Counted from the first letter of the stretch, positions 1 through 6,299 are shown. The stretch is 10,578 bases of DNA from an uncultured Lachnospiraceae bacterium (GCA_910588755.1 CAJUQZ010000050.1:14968-25545); one strand, 5' to 3'. Numbers and translations: made by a program. Notes: generated from the letters alone by a model not told the origin.

Positions 1-227
1 ATTTCCTGCTGACGCCGGAGGAGTGGTACGAGGAAAGAGGTTTCGTTCCGAATGTATGTTTCCCGTGCGCGACAATCCATGACTCGGAGACCGGCAGAAT
101 CGCAATCTACTACGGTGCCGCGGACAGCTATGTAGGACTTGCGTTCACAGAGCTTGACGAGATCGTTGACTATATCAAGAACAACAGCAAGGTGACGACG
201 ACAGATACAGAGATCGGAAAACGGTAA
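1..227 (+). CDS. C-terminal end of GH130 beta-mannoside phosphorylase (5' truncated)
   Basis: The open frame enters from the left edge (first complete codon at base 3) and stops at TAA 225-227, leaving 74 residues. The segment reading IYYGAADSYVGLAF followed by DEIVDYIKNNS matches the end of GH130 glycoside phosphorylases, where the last blade of the five-bladed propeller is followed by a short helix. GH130 enzymes cleave beta-1,4-mannosides with phosphate to give alpha-mannose-1-phosphate in the cytoplasm. The ending looks more like the mannooligosaccharide phosphorylase (GH130_2) type than the mannosylglucose type, but the catalytic Asp lies outside the window, so subfamily is a guess. The last residues (about KVTTTDTEIGKR) look like a low-conservation extension, and part of it belongs to a direct repeat. 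Downstream CE2 and GH1-isomerase genes support a mannan operon. Confidence 0.85.
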   Translation, partial: FLLTPEEWYEERGFVPNVCFPCATIHDSETGRIAIYYGAADSYVGLAFTELDEIVDYIKNNSKVTTTDTEIGKR

Positions 228-286
228 GGAGTCCGGCGGACAACGAAAACAAAAATCGGAAAACGGTAAGGAGTTCGGCGGACAAC
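213..286 (+). repeat. Two 32-bp direct repeats, one spanning the GH130 stop codon
   Basis: Bases 213-244 and 255-286 are identical at 31 of 32 positions (C at 233 versus T at the equivalent base of copy two) with a 42-bp period. Copy one contains the final codons and TAA of the GH130 gene; copy two is wholly intergenic. Each copy contains GGAAAACGGTAAGGAG and a small inverted repeat around GTCCGGCGGAC. The one mismatch would turn a C-G pair into a U-G wobble pair, so pairing is preserved in RNA. It may be a local tandem duplication of the gene end or part of a dispersed repeat family; the window cannot decide. Confidence 0.85.
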
Positions 287-310
287 AGAATAGGGCAAAG
301 AAGTGTAAGG

Positions 311-340
311 AAAGGAACGCCGCATTTTGGGCGTTCTTTT
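311..340 (+). terminator. Intrinsic terminator after GH130 gene
   Basis: GAACGCC (315-321) pairs with GGCGTTC (330-336) across an 8-nt loop, followed by TTTT. The flanking AAAG (311-314) pairs with TTTT (337-340), with one G-T wobble. It lies 84 bases past the GH130 stop and 22 bases before the next start codon. No sigma-A promoter is visible between it and the next gene, so it may act as a partial terminator that lowers expression of the distal operon genes. Confidence 0.8.
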
Positions 341-362
341 CGCAAAATTCAGGAGGCCAGCT

Positions 363-620
363 ATGGAGAATCCGGTGGAACAAATCAATCATATCGCCAG
401 TCTTGACGATTTCTTAACTTTTGTTGTGCAGTTGGCGGCGGATGCGAAGGGGCATCCGGAAGAATGGGCAAACACGACCATCGCGGACTATCTGGAACAG
501 ATGGCAAGCTGGATCGATGACTGCCGTGGTTTTAAAGAGGATGTTGACTGGGAAAAAATGGATTGTGGAATTTATAAAATGTATGCAAAAATCCTATATA
601 TGGGAAAGATTTATGAGTAG
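363..620 (+). CDS. Small DUF7660-like protein
   Basis: An 85-residue soluble acidic protein. The ATG at 363 is chosen because AGGAGG (351-356) sits 6 bases upstream; an ATG at 327 in the same frame lies inside the terminator hairpin with no ribosome site. Visible features: an N-terminal helix (SLDDFLTFVVQLAADA), the segment WANTTIADYLEQMASWIDD, and a C-terminus ending AKILYMGKIYE. This arrangement (W-N-x-T-I followed by helix, ending in a hydrophobic A..L..GKIYE tail) resembles small proteins of the DUF7660 family, which have no established function and are often found near toxin-immunity or unrelated genes. I identify the family from memory of the pattern only. It lies 33 bases upstream of the CE2 esterase gene on the same strand, so co-transcription is likely. 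No catalytic motif, signal peptide or membrane segment is seen. Confidence 0.75.
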   Translation: MENPVEQINHIASLDDFLTFVVQLAADAKGHPEEWANTTIADYLEQMASWIDDCRGFKEDVDWEKMDCGIYKMYAKILYMGKIYE

Positions 621-653
621 AATATGGCATAAAAAGAAAAGGGGTGTGACAAG

Positions 654-1760
654 ATGCTTGTGGAGACACGAATCAAGGATATACCGGAATTAAAGGTGCA
701 CGGGCGGACAACCGCAAACCGCGAGCCGCTGACAATCTTCTGGACAGCGGGCGGATTTGAGTGCAATGTGACGGGTTCGGAGCTATGGGTGGAACTTGAG
801 GTTACGTACGATGTGTTCGAGCCGTGGTTTAGCTACGCGGTAAACGGGGACTGGGTAGGCCGGCAGATGCTGCCAAAAGGCAGGTACTGGGTGCCGCTGT
901 TTCGCGGTATGAACCCCGAAAATATTAAGAACGTACATTTTTATAAGGACATGCAGGCAATGAGCGATGACGGGCGCTCGTACATTCATGTCCATGCGCT
1001 TCGCCATGACGGCAGATTCAGCCCTGTGGCGGACAGGAAGCTGAAGATTGAATTTATCGGGGACAGCATCACCTCCGGCGAGGGGCTTTTCGGCGCGAAG
1101 GGAGAACAGGACTGGATCCCCATGTTCTTCTCGGCGGTGAGGGGCTATACATACCAGACGGCAAAGAAGCTCGGCGCGGAGTACCGTGTCTTTTCACAGA
1201 GCGGCTGGGGTGTGCACAATTCATGGGACAACAACATACACAGGGCGATACCGGAATATTATAAAGAGATCTGCAGTTTGATGCCCGGCCCTGAAAATGA
1301 ACGGCTTGGCGGGAACCTGCCGCACGATTTTTCAGGCTGGCAGCCGGACTTTGTGGTGGTTAACTTAGGGACGAACGATGTGTCTTCCTTCGACCAGCCG
1401 GAGTGGGCGGACGCACAGACAGGAGAGCGCCACAAGATGCGCAGGGAGCCTGACGGGACGTACTGCATGGAGGACATCAGGGCGTTCCAGCAGGCCGTGA
1501 AGGACTTCCTCGCGCTGATCAGGTCGTGCAATCCCAGGGCGAACATCGTCTGGTGCTACGGAATGTGCGGCATAGATTTCCAGCTCTATATCTGCGAGGC
1601 GGTGTCTGCGTATGCGCGGGAGACCGGAGATACCAAGGTGTCGTATCTGCAGCTTCCCGAAACGACAAGCCAGAGCGTAGGCTCGCGCGAACACCCGGGC
1701 TTTTTGTGCCACCAGCAGGCCGCGGAAGTACTGGCGGGGTATATGTCAAAATTTTTGTAG
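654..1760 (+). CDS. CE2-type SGNH carbohydrate acetylesterase
   Basis: A 368-residue cytoplasmic esterase (no signal peptide) with the two-domain CE2 layout: an N-terminal beta-sandwich (about 1-128, with FWTAGGFEC and ELEVTYD strands) and a C-terminal SGNH hydrolase domain (about 129-368). Visible blocks: GDSITSGEG with nucleophile S138, the oxyanion Gly in SGWG (184), GTND with N241, and HPG with catalytic H347. The residue three before H347 is Ser (S344), not the usual Asp, fitting CE2 members that use a Ser-His dyad. CE2 enzymes remove O-acetyl groups from hexose units of mannan, glucomannan or xylan oligosaccharides, so its job here is probably to clear acetyl groups that block GH130 and GH1. 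The ribosome site AAAGGGGTG (638-646) is 7 bases from the ATG. The next gene begins 16 bases after the stop, indicating one transcript. Confidence 0.9.
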   Translation: MLVETRIKDIPELKVHGRTTANREPLTIFWTAGGFECNVTGSELWVELEVTYDVFEPWFSYAVNGDWVGRQMLPKGRYWVPLFRGMNPENIKNVHFYKDMQAMSDDGRSYIHVHALRHDGRFSPVADRKLKIEFIGDSITSGEGLFGAKGEQDWIPMFFSAVRGYTYQTAKKLGAEYRVFSQSGWGVHNSWDNNIHRAIPEYYKEICSLMPGPENERLGGNLPHDFSGWQPDFVVVNLGTNDVSSFDQPEWADAQTGERHKMRREPDGTYCMEDIRAFQQAVKDFLALIRSCNPRANIVWCYGMCGIDFQLYICEAVSAYARETGDTKVSYLQLPETTSQSVGSREHPGFLCHQQAAEVLAGYMSKFL

Positions 1761-1776
1761 AAAAGGAAATAAACAG

Positions 1777-4089
1777 ATGTTTAGAAATGACTTTGTGTGG
1801 GGTGTTGCGAGCAGCGCCTATCAGATAGAGGGCAGGGACGCGCAGGATGGAGCAGGGAAGTGTATCTGGGATACCTTTGCCGGGGAGGGAAGGATACTGC
1901 ACTGCCAGAACGCAGATGTGGCGTGTGACCATATACACCGCTATCAGGAGGACTTTGCCATGATGCGCCTTCTGGGAGTGAAAGCGTACCGCTTTTCGCT
2001 AAGCTGGTCGCGCATCATGCCTGAAGGGACTGGAAAGGTCAATGAAAAGGCGGTTGCGCTTTACCGGGACATGATACAGTGCATGAAAGAAAACGGCATC
2101 GAGCCATATATCACAATGTACCACTGGGAGCTGCCGCAGGCGCTGCAGGACAGGGGCGGCTGGCTTAACGAGGATATCATAGAATGGTTTGGCGGGTATG
2201 CAAGGGTGGTTGCGGAGCGTTTCAGCGACTTGTCCGAATATATTATCACCCTGAATGAACCGCAGTGTTTTGTAGGACTCGGACATTTGAGCGGCGTCCA
2301 TGCGCCCGGGCTGAAACTGGAGCCTGGAAAGGTGTTTCAGATCGCGCACAATGCGCTGCGCGCCCACGGGAATGCGGTAAAACAGCTTAGGAAGCATGCA
2401 AAGCAGCCCATAAAGATCGGCTATGCGCCGACCTGCGGCGTGGCGTATCCATACACAGACAGGGCGGAGGATATCGAGGCGGCAAAGAGCATCTATTTTG
2501 GCTTTGACCAGCCAATCGGGAACTGGACGTGGAATGTGGCATGGTTTGCCGATCCTGTATTCCTCGGAAAATATCCTGACGAGGGGCTTCAGAAGTACAG
2601 GGAATATCTGCCAAAGATCACAGACGAGGATATGGAGTTGATCCATCAGCCGATTGACTTTATGGGACAGAACATATACAATGGTTATTATGTCAGAATG
2701 GGTGCGGACGGGAAGCCGGCGTATGTGGACAGGCCAGCGGGATTTCCCAGGACAGCCGCAAACTGGCCTGTGACACCGGAGTGCCTGTACTGGGGGACGA
2801 AATTTTTGTATGAGCGCTATCAGATGCCTCTTTATATCACGGAAAACGGAATGTCCTGCCATGATCAGATATCCGCTGACGGGCGCGTGCACGACAGCAA
2901 CCGCATCGATTTTCTGGATCAGTACCTGTCGCAGCTGCAGCGGGCCGCCGATGAAGGGGTGGATATCAGGGGGTACTTCCTGTGGACATTTCTGGACAAC
3001 TTTGAGTGGGACAAGGGCTACAACGAACGCTTTGGCATCGTCTATGTGGATTTCGCGACGCAGAAGCGCATCGCGAAGGACTCGGCATTCTGGTATCAGC
3101 AGGTGATGGAGACAAATGGAGGGATATTGCGTATGAACAATGCAGATGCAAACAAAGAAATCTTATTTATGAACCCTGTATTCAAGCAGATGATCTGGGG
3201 CGGAAACAAGCTTGGCAGCAAGTGGGGATACGAGATTCCCGGCGAAAATACGGGGGAGTGCTGGGCCGTGAGCGCGCATCCAAACGGGGACTGTACGGTG
3301 AAGGAGGGCGTCTATGCCGGAAAGACGCTGAGCCAGCTCTGGACAGAGCAGCCGCAGCTTTTTGGCAATGCGGCGGGGGATCGTTTCCCGCTTTTGATCA
3401 AGATTATCGACGCAAATGACGACTTGAGCATCCAGGTGCACCCGGATGACGCATACGCGGGAAAGAATGAAAACGGCTCGTTTGGAAAGACAGAGTGCTG
3501 GTATATCCTTGACGCACCCGCGGGGGCAACGCTTGTGATCGGCCACAACGCAAAGGACAAGGCGGAGCTTTCGGATATGATACACAATGGCAGATGGGAT
3601 GAATTTCTGCGCGAGGTGCCTGTAAAGAAGGGAGATTTTATCCAGATCGACCCGGGCACAGTACATGCGATCAAGGGCGGCATCGAGATCCTCGAGACAC
3701 AGCAGAACTCAGATATCACCTACCGCGTGTACGATTACGGGCGACTGCAGGACGGCAAACCGCGCGAACTCCACATCGACAAGAGTATTGATGTCATCAC
3801 CGTTCCCGCAAAGTCGGTGGAGGAGAGCGTCATCAATATATCCGCAGGCGCAAAAAACACGATGAATCCGCTGATTGCATGCAGCTATTACCAGGTGTGG
3901 AAGCTTGACGTGGACGGCAGCATGGAGGTTTCACAGGAATATCCGTTTTTGATCATGAGCGTTGTCGAGGGCGACGGACTCATCAATGGACAGCTGATCA
4001 AAAAAGGCGACCACTTTATCCTGCCGAGCGGTTTTGGCAAAGCGCAGTTGCAGGGGAAAATGGAGCTTGTCGCATCCACAATAGCATAG
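1777..4089 (+). CDS. Fusion of GH1 beta-glucosidase and type I mannose-6-phosphate isomerase
   Basis: A 770-residue protein holding two complete enzymes. Residues 1 to about 448 are a GH1 (beta/alpha)8 glycosidase: acid/base E161 in TLNEP, nucleophile E356 in ITENG, and the sugar-binding NFEW (408-411). NFEW plus the lack of the Ser/Lys/Tyr phosphate-binding loop argues for unphosphorylated substrates. Residues about 455-770 are a small type I isomerase (ManA) converting mannose-6-phosphate to fructose-6-phosphate; expected zinc ligands are Q553 and H555 (SIQVHPDD), E573 (KTECW) and H630 (PGTVHAIKGG). The joint is only about 10 residues and shows no separate linker domain. The start has AAGGA (1763-1767) 9 bases upstream. 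The GH1 end (WYQQVMETNGG) is where a free-standing GH1 normally stops, and the isomerase start is also normal, so neither part is truncated. The stop TAG is followed directly by TGA. In the mannan operon, GH1 would release glucose from glucomannan oligosaccharides and the isomerase would feed mannose into glycolysis. Confidence 0.93.
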   Translation: MFRNDFVWGVASSAYQIEGRDAQDGAGKCIWDTFAGEGRILHCQNADVACDHIHRYQEDFAMMRLLGVKAYRFSLSWSRIMPEGTGKVNEKAVALYRDMIQCMKENGIEPYITMYHWELPQALQDRGGWLNEDIIEWFGGYARVVAERFSDLSEYIITLNEPQCFVGLGHLSGVHAPGLKLEPGKVFQIAHNALRAHGNAVKQLRKHAKQPIKIGYAPTCGVAYPYTDRAEDIEAAKSIYFGFDQPIGNWTWNVAWFADPVFLGKYPDEGLQKYREYLPKITDEDMELIHQPIDFMGQNIYNGYYVRMGADGKPAYVDRPAGFPRTAANWPVTPECLYWGTKFLYERYQMPLYITENGMSCHDQISADGRVHDSNRIDFLDQYLSQLQRAADEGVDIRGYFLWTFLDNFEWDKGYNERFGIVYVDFATQKRIAKDSAFWYQQVMETNGGILRMNNADANKEILFMNPVFKQMIWGGNKLGSKWGYEIPGENTGECWAVSAHPNGDCTVKEGVYAGKTLSQLWTEQPQLFGNAAGDRFPLLIKIIDANDDLSIQVHPDDAYAGKNENGSFGKTECWYILDAPAGATLVIGHNAKDKAELSDMIHNGRWDEFLREVPVKKGDFIQIDPGTVHAIKGGIEILETQQNSDITYRVYDYGRLQDGKPRELHIDKSIDVITVPAKSVEESVINISAGAKNTMNPLIACSYYQVWKLDVDGSMEVSQEYPFLIMSVVEGDGLINGQLIKKGDHFILPSGFGKAQLQGKMELVASTIA
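3118..3135 (+). promoter_or_regulatory. Internal ribosome binding site and start codon at GH1/ManA boundary
   Basis: GGAGGG at 3118-3123 is followed after 9 bases by ATG 3133-3135. In the fusion frame these bases encode G448-G449 and M453. The position falls between the last expected GH1 residue and the first isomerase residue, which makes chance placement less likely. Confidence 0.5.
3133..4089 (+). CDS. manA: Possible separately translated ManA (internal start in the fusion gene)
   Basis: The ATG at 3133 is in frame with the fusion (M453) and preceded 9 bases upstream by GGAGGG (3118-3123), a good Shine-Dalgarno sequence exactly at the boundary between the two enzymes. Starting here gives a 318-residue isomerase, close to the usual length of small bacterial type I mannose-6-phosphate isomerases (about 315). 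The TGA at 3134-3136 in the +1 frame overlaps this ATG as ATGA, the typical form of translationally coupled genes. The site may still be used to make free isomerase alongside the fusion, or it may be a relic. Use is inferred, not shown. Confidence 0.4.
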   Translation: MNNADANKEILFMNPVFKQMIWGGNKLGSKWGYEIPGENTGECWAVSAHPNGDCTVKEGVYAGKTLSQLWTEQPQLFGNAAGDRFPLLIKIIDANDDLSIQVHPDDAYAGKNENGSFGKTECWYILDAPAGATLVIGHNAKDKAELSDMIHNGRWDEFLREVPVKKGDFIQIDPGTVHAIKGGIEILETQQNSDITYRVYDYGRLQDGKPRELHIDKSIDVITVPAKSVEESVINISAGAKNTMNPLIACSYYQVWKLDVDGSMEVSQEYPFLIMSVVEGDGLINGQLIKKGDHFILPSGFGKAQLQGKMELVASTIA

Positions 4090-4121
4090 TGAATAAAAAA
4101 TGAAAAAAATATGTTAAAAAA

Positions 4122-4150
4122 TTGACATTTATAACCAATAGCGATATACT
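4122..4150 (+). promoter_or_regulatory. Strong sigma-A promoter of fba
   Basis: TTGACA (4122-4127) and TATACT (4145-4150) are separated by exactly 17 bases, with A-rich sequence upstream (4092-4120) that could act as an UP element. Transcription would begin near 4157, giving a leader of about 95 nt. No terminator separates the fusion gene from this promoter, so read-through from the mannan operon into fba is possible. Confidence 0.85.
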
Positions 4151-4156
4151 AAACAT

Positions 4157-4237
4157 ATCGGCGGCAGGGAACGATCCTGGATCGAGTTTCGGAGCGGTTC
4201 CCCGGTCATCTAGGCGGAAATATTAATTATCAATGAT
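4157..4237 (+). promoter_or_regulatory. Structured 5' leader of fba
   Basis: Within the leader, GGGAAC (4167-4172) can pair with GTTCCC (4197-4202), enclosing a second hairpin in which GATC (4173-4176) pairs with GATC (4180-4183) around CTG. This GC-rich block is flanked by AT-rich sequence before the ribosome site GGAGG (4238-4242). No U-tract follows the outer stem, so it is not a plain terminator. I recognise no known riboswitch class. It could be an mRNA-stabilising 5' structure or an operator at DNA level. Confidence 0.35.
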
Positions 4238-4251
4238 GGAGGTTTGAATTT

Positions 4252-5115
4252 ATGTTAGTATCAGCTACAGAAATGCTTAAAAAGGCAAAAGAAGGTCACT
4301 ATGCGGTAGGTCAGTTCAATATTAACAATCTTGAGTGGACAAAGTCTATCTTACAGACAGCGCAGGAGTGGAACAGCCCTGTTATCCTCGGCGTGTCAGA
4401 GGGCGCTGGCAAATACATGACAGGATTTAACACTGTTTCAGCGATGGTGAAGGCGATGGACAGCGATCTTGGCATCACGGTTCCTGTAGCGCTTCATCTG
4501 GATCATGGTACGTATGACGGATGCTACAAGTGCATCAAGGCAGGCTTTACATCAATCATGTTTGACGGTTCCCACTATCCGATCGATGAGAACATCGCAA
4601 AGACAAAAGAGCTTGTTGCAGTATCCCATCAGCTTGGTCTCTCCATCGAGGCAGAGGTTGGCGCAATCGGCGGCGAGGAAGACGGTGTAGTTGGCATGGG
4701 TGAGTGTGCAAACCCGGATGAGTGCAAGCAGATCGCGGATCTGGGCGTTGACATGCTCGCGGCAGGCATCGGCAATATTCACGGAAAATATCCGGCAAAC
4801 TGGGCAGGGCTTAGCTTTGAGACGCTCGATGCGATCCAGCAGAAGACAGGCATTATGCCGTTAGTGCTCCACGGCGGCACAGGTATCCCTGACGATATGA
4901 TCAAGAAGGCAATCTCACTCGGCGTTGCAAAGATCAATGTCAACACAGAGTGCCAGCTCTACTTCCAGGAGGCTGTGCGCAAGTACATCGAGGCTGGTAA
5001 GGACTTAGAGGGCAAGGGTTTTGATCCCCGCAAGCTGCTCGCACCGGGCTGCGAGGGAATCAAGGAGATCGTAAAGATCAAGATGAACTTGTTTGGCTCT
5101 GTAGGCAAGGCGTAA
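4252..5115 (+). CDS. fba: Class II fructose-1,6-bisphosphate aldolase
   Basis: A 287-residue zinc-dependent aldolase that reversibly splits fructose-1,6-bisphosphate into dihydroxyacetone phosphate and glyceraldehyde-3-phosphate in the cytoplasm. Visible motifs: LHLDHG with catalytic D84 and zinc ligand H85, SIEAEVG with E135, the GNIHG zinc ligand H178, LHGGTG with H207, and the phosphate-binding KINVNTE (227-233). Length and motifs fit the short class II group (FbaA of Bacillus type) rather than tagatose aldolases, though GatY/KbaY-like specificity cannot be excluded from sequence alone. GGAGG (4238-4242) lies 9 bases before the ATG. It has its own promoter and a shared terminator, so it is a single-gene unit, probably the housekeeping glycolytic aldolase rather than a mannan-specific enzyme. 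Confidence 0.95.
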   Translation: MLVSATEMLKKAKEGHYAVGQFNINNLEWTKSILQTAQEWNSPVILGVSEGAGKYMTGFNTVSAMVKAMDSDLGITVPVALHLDHGTYDGCYKCIKAGFTSIMFDGSHYPIDENIAKTKELVAVSHQLGLSIEAEVGAIGGEEDGVVGMGECANPDECKQIADLGVDMLAAGIGNIHGKYPANWAGLSFETLDAIQQKTGIMPLVLHGGTGIPDDMIKKAISLGVAKINVNTECQLYFQEAVRKYIEAGKDLEGKGFDPRKLLAPGCEGIKEIVKIKMNLFGSVGKA

Positions 5116-5127
5116 ATAAATACAAAT

Positions 5128-5152
5128 AAAAAGGGGCTTACAGCCCCTTTTT
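5128..5152. terminator. Bidirectional terminator between fba and cotJC
   Basis: GGGGCT (5133-5138) and AGCCCC (5142-5147) form a stem with a 3-base TAC loop, flanked by AAAAA on the left and TTTTT on the right. The symmetry gives a U-tract on either strand. It lies 12 bases past the fba stop and 5 bases past the cotJC stop, so it ends both convergent transcripts. Confidence 0.92.
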
Positions 5153-5157
5153 GATTC

Positions 5158-5775
5158 TTACAGCTTATTGTCAAACATCTTCTTGTCAAATTCCGGATTA
5201 AAATAATAGAAGTTCTTCGAATCCAGTTTCTCCTTTGTCATCTCAACGGCCTCGCCAAAACGGTTAAAATGGACAATCTCGCGTGCCCGCAGGAATTTTA
5301 ACGGCGCCCGGACGTCGGGATCGTCGATGACGCGCAGCAGGTTCTCATAGACCGTGCGCGCCTTCTGCTCTGCGGCGAGATCCTCATAGAGGTCCGCAAA
5401 TGCGTCACCCTTGGACTGGAACTCCAGCGATGTGAAGGGTACGCCTGCCGCTGCCTGCGGCCATAAGCCGGCCGTGTGGTCGATATAGTAAGCGTCAAAT
5501 CCGGCCGTCTTAGCCTGCTCCGGCGTCAGGTTCCTGGTCAGCTGGTAGACCATAGCACAGATGATTTCCATATGGTTGATTTCCTCTGTGCCAATGTCGG
5601 TCAGCAGTCCGCCCACCTTCTTGACAGGCATCGAGTAGCGCTGTGCCAGATAGCGCATCGACGCGGAAAGCTCGCCGTCCGGGCCGCCGTACTGGCTGAT
5701 GATCAGCTGTGCCGTCTTCGGACAGGTCTTTTTGATTTTAACAGGATATTGCAATCGTTTTTCGTAAGCCCACAT
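5158..5775 (-). CDS. cotJC: CotJC, manganese-catalase-like spore coat protein
   Basis: A 205-residue protein of the CotJC/manganese catalase family, an inner spore coat component with a ferritin-like four-helix core. Likely dimetal ligands are E35 (GELSASMRYL), E65 and H68 (TEEINH), E136 (AAEQKAR), and E166 and H169 (REIVH), all present, so catalase activity is plausible. The start at 5775 (MWAYEKRLQYPVKIK) is chosen because it is the family's normal N-terminus and AGGAGG (complement of 5785-5790) precedes it. The frame is open further upstream to 5817, but that adds residues inside the preceding gene. The ATG overlaps the stop of the upstream CotJA-CotJB gene by one base (TAATG), indicating translational coupling. 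Expression should be limited to the mother cell during sporulation. Confidence 0.95.
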   Translation of the reverse strand: MWAYEKRLQYPVKIKKTCPKTAQLIISQYGGPDGELSASMRYLAQRYSMPVKKVGGLLTDIGTEEINHMEIICAMVYQLTRNLTPEQAKTAGFDAYYIDHTAGLWPQAAAGVPFTSLEFQSKGDAFADLYEDLAAEQKARTVYENLLRVIDDPDVRAPLKFLRAREIVHFNRFGEAVEMTKEKLDSKNFYYFNPEFDKKMFDNKL

Positions 5776-6227
5776 TAGATCAGTCCTCCTTCCCAGGGCA
5801 TCGGTCCTTCGCCCCACTCATACTTGTCGGATTCCGGTTTGCCTGTAATGACTGACAATTGTGTCAGTGCATTGTATTTTGCGGCGTAGTCCGCAAGCGC
5901 GTCCAGGCGTTTCTGCAGCAGCTCCCGCATCAGCTTGATGCCATGCTGGCAGTCTGGGTGCGTGTCGAGATAGAGCGTCAGGTCGTTGATTGCAAAACCG
6001 ACTGCGGCGATATCGTTCATCGCCTTCTCGCGCTCTGACATTTTGGCCGCGGCAGATTTGTCGCAGAACGGACACGGAATGTCCTCCGCAGCGTGGAAGT
6101 TCATGTTGAGGCACGGAAAGATCGTGCCGTTATATAAAGCGGAGTCCAGCTCGTAAGGCTCGCACCACTTCTGCATCGGGAACGAACCCATAGCAAGTGA
6201 CTCCGGAGTACATGTGCAGTTGTTCAT
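5775..6227 (-). CDS. cotJA-cotJB: CotJA-CotJB fused spore coat protein
   Basis: A 150-residue protein matching two cotJ operon products end to end. Residues about 10-45 are CotJA-like (LAMGSFPMQKWCEPYELDSAL with GTIFPCLN). Residues about 63-150 are CotJB-like, beginning MSEREKAM, with the YLDTHPDCQHG core and the characteristic Trp-rich end WGEGPMPWEGG. In Bacillus these are two genes. The join (46-62) holds a CPFC pair. The internal Met63 (6039-6041) has no Shine-Dalgarno sequence before it, so separate CotJB translation is unlikely. The start at 6227 has AGAGGAGG (complement of 6233-6240) 5 bases upstream. Six Cys residues lie within the first 55, which could support coat cross-linking or metal binding. 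It overlaps cotJC by one base and presumably forms a coat complex with it. Confidence 0.88.
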   Translation of the reverse strand: MNNCTCTPESLAMGSFPMQKWCEPYELDSALYNGTIFPCLNMNFHAAEDIPCPFCDKSAAAKMSEREKAMNDIAAVGFAINDLTLYLDTHPDCQHGIKLMRELLQKRLDALADYAAKYNALTQLSVITGKPESDKYEWGEGPMPWEGGLI

Positions 6228-6241
6228 AAAAACCTCCTCTG

Positions 6242-6299
6242 TTTCTGAAAATGCCCGTTGGCATATTTAAAAGGTTACATGAATTATTTTCTGAAAATG
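6242..6299. repeat. Pair of 12-bp repeats with palindromic core in the cotJ-glk divergent region
   Basis: TTTCTGAAAATG occurs at 6242-6253 and 6288-6299, 46 bp apart. The second is part of the palindrome ATTTTC-T-GAAAAT (6286-6298); the first keeps TTTC-T-GAAA. A small hairpin ATGCC/GGCAT (6251-6264) adjoins the first. They could be regulator sites for either divergent unit, but base composition is low in complexity. Confidence 0.4.

Noticed and set aside
216..272. Two cre-like sites (GGAAAACGGTAAGG) in the 32-bp repeats as catabolite repression sites
   Set aside because: The core resembles the CcpA consensus but both ends mismatch (3 of 14), and a position at the end of a gene is unusual; not strong enough to call.
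327..362. Upstream ATG at 327 for the DUF7660-like gene
   Set aside because: It falls inside the terminator hairpin loop and stem with no ribosome site; the ATG at 363 has AGGAGG.
1999..2892. 297-codon open frame on the minus strand inside the GH1 region
   Set aside because: It lies opposite the conserved GH1 catalytic core, has no ribosome site and no recognisable motifs; it is a by-product of codon bias in the real gene.
5776..5817. Longer CotJC with 14 extra N-terminal residues
   Set aside because: The extension lies entirely within the preceding cotJ gene and is not part of the family; the ATG at 5775 has AGGAGG and the normal CotJC N-terminus.
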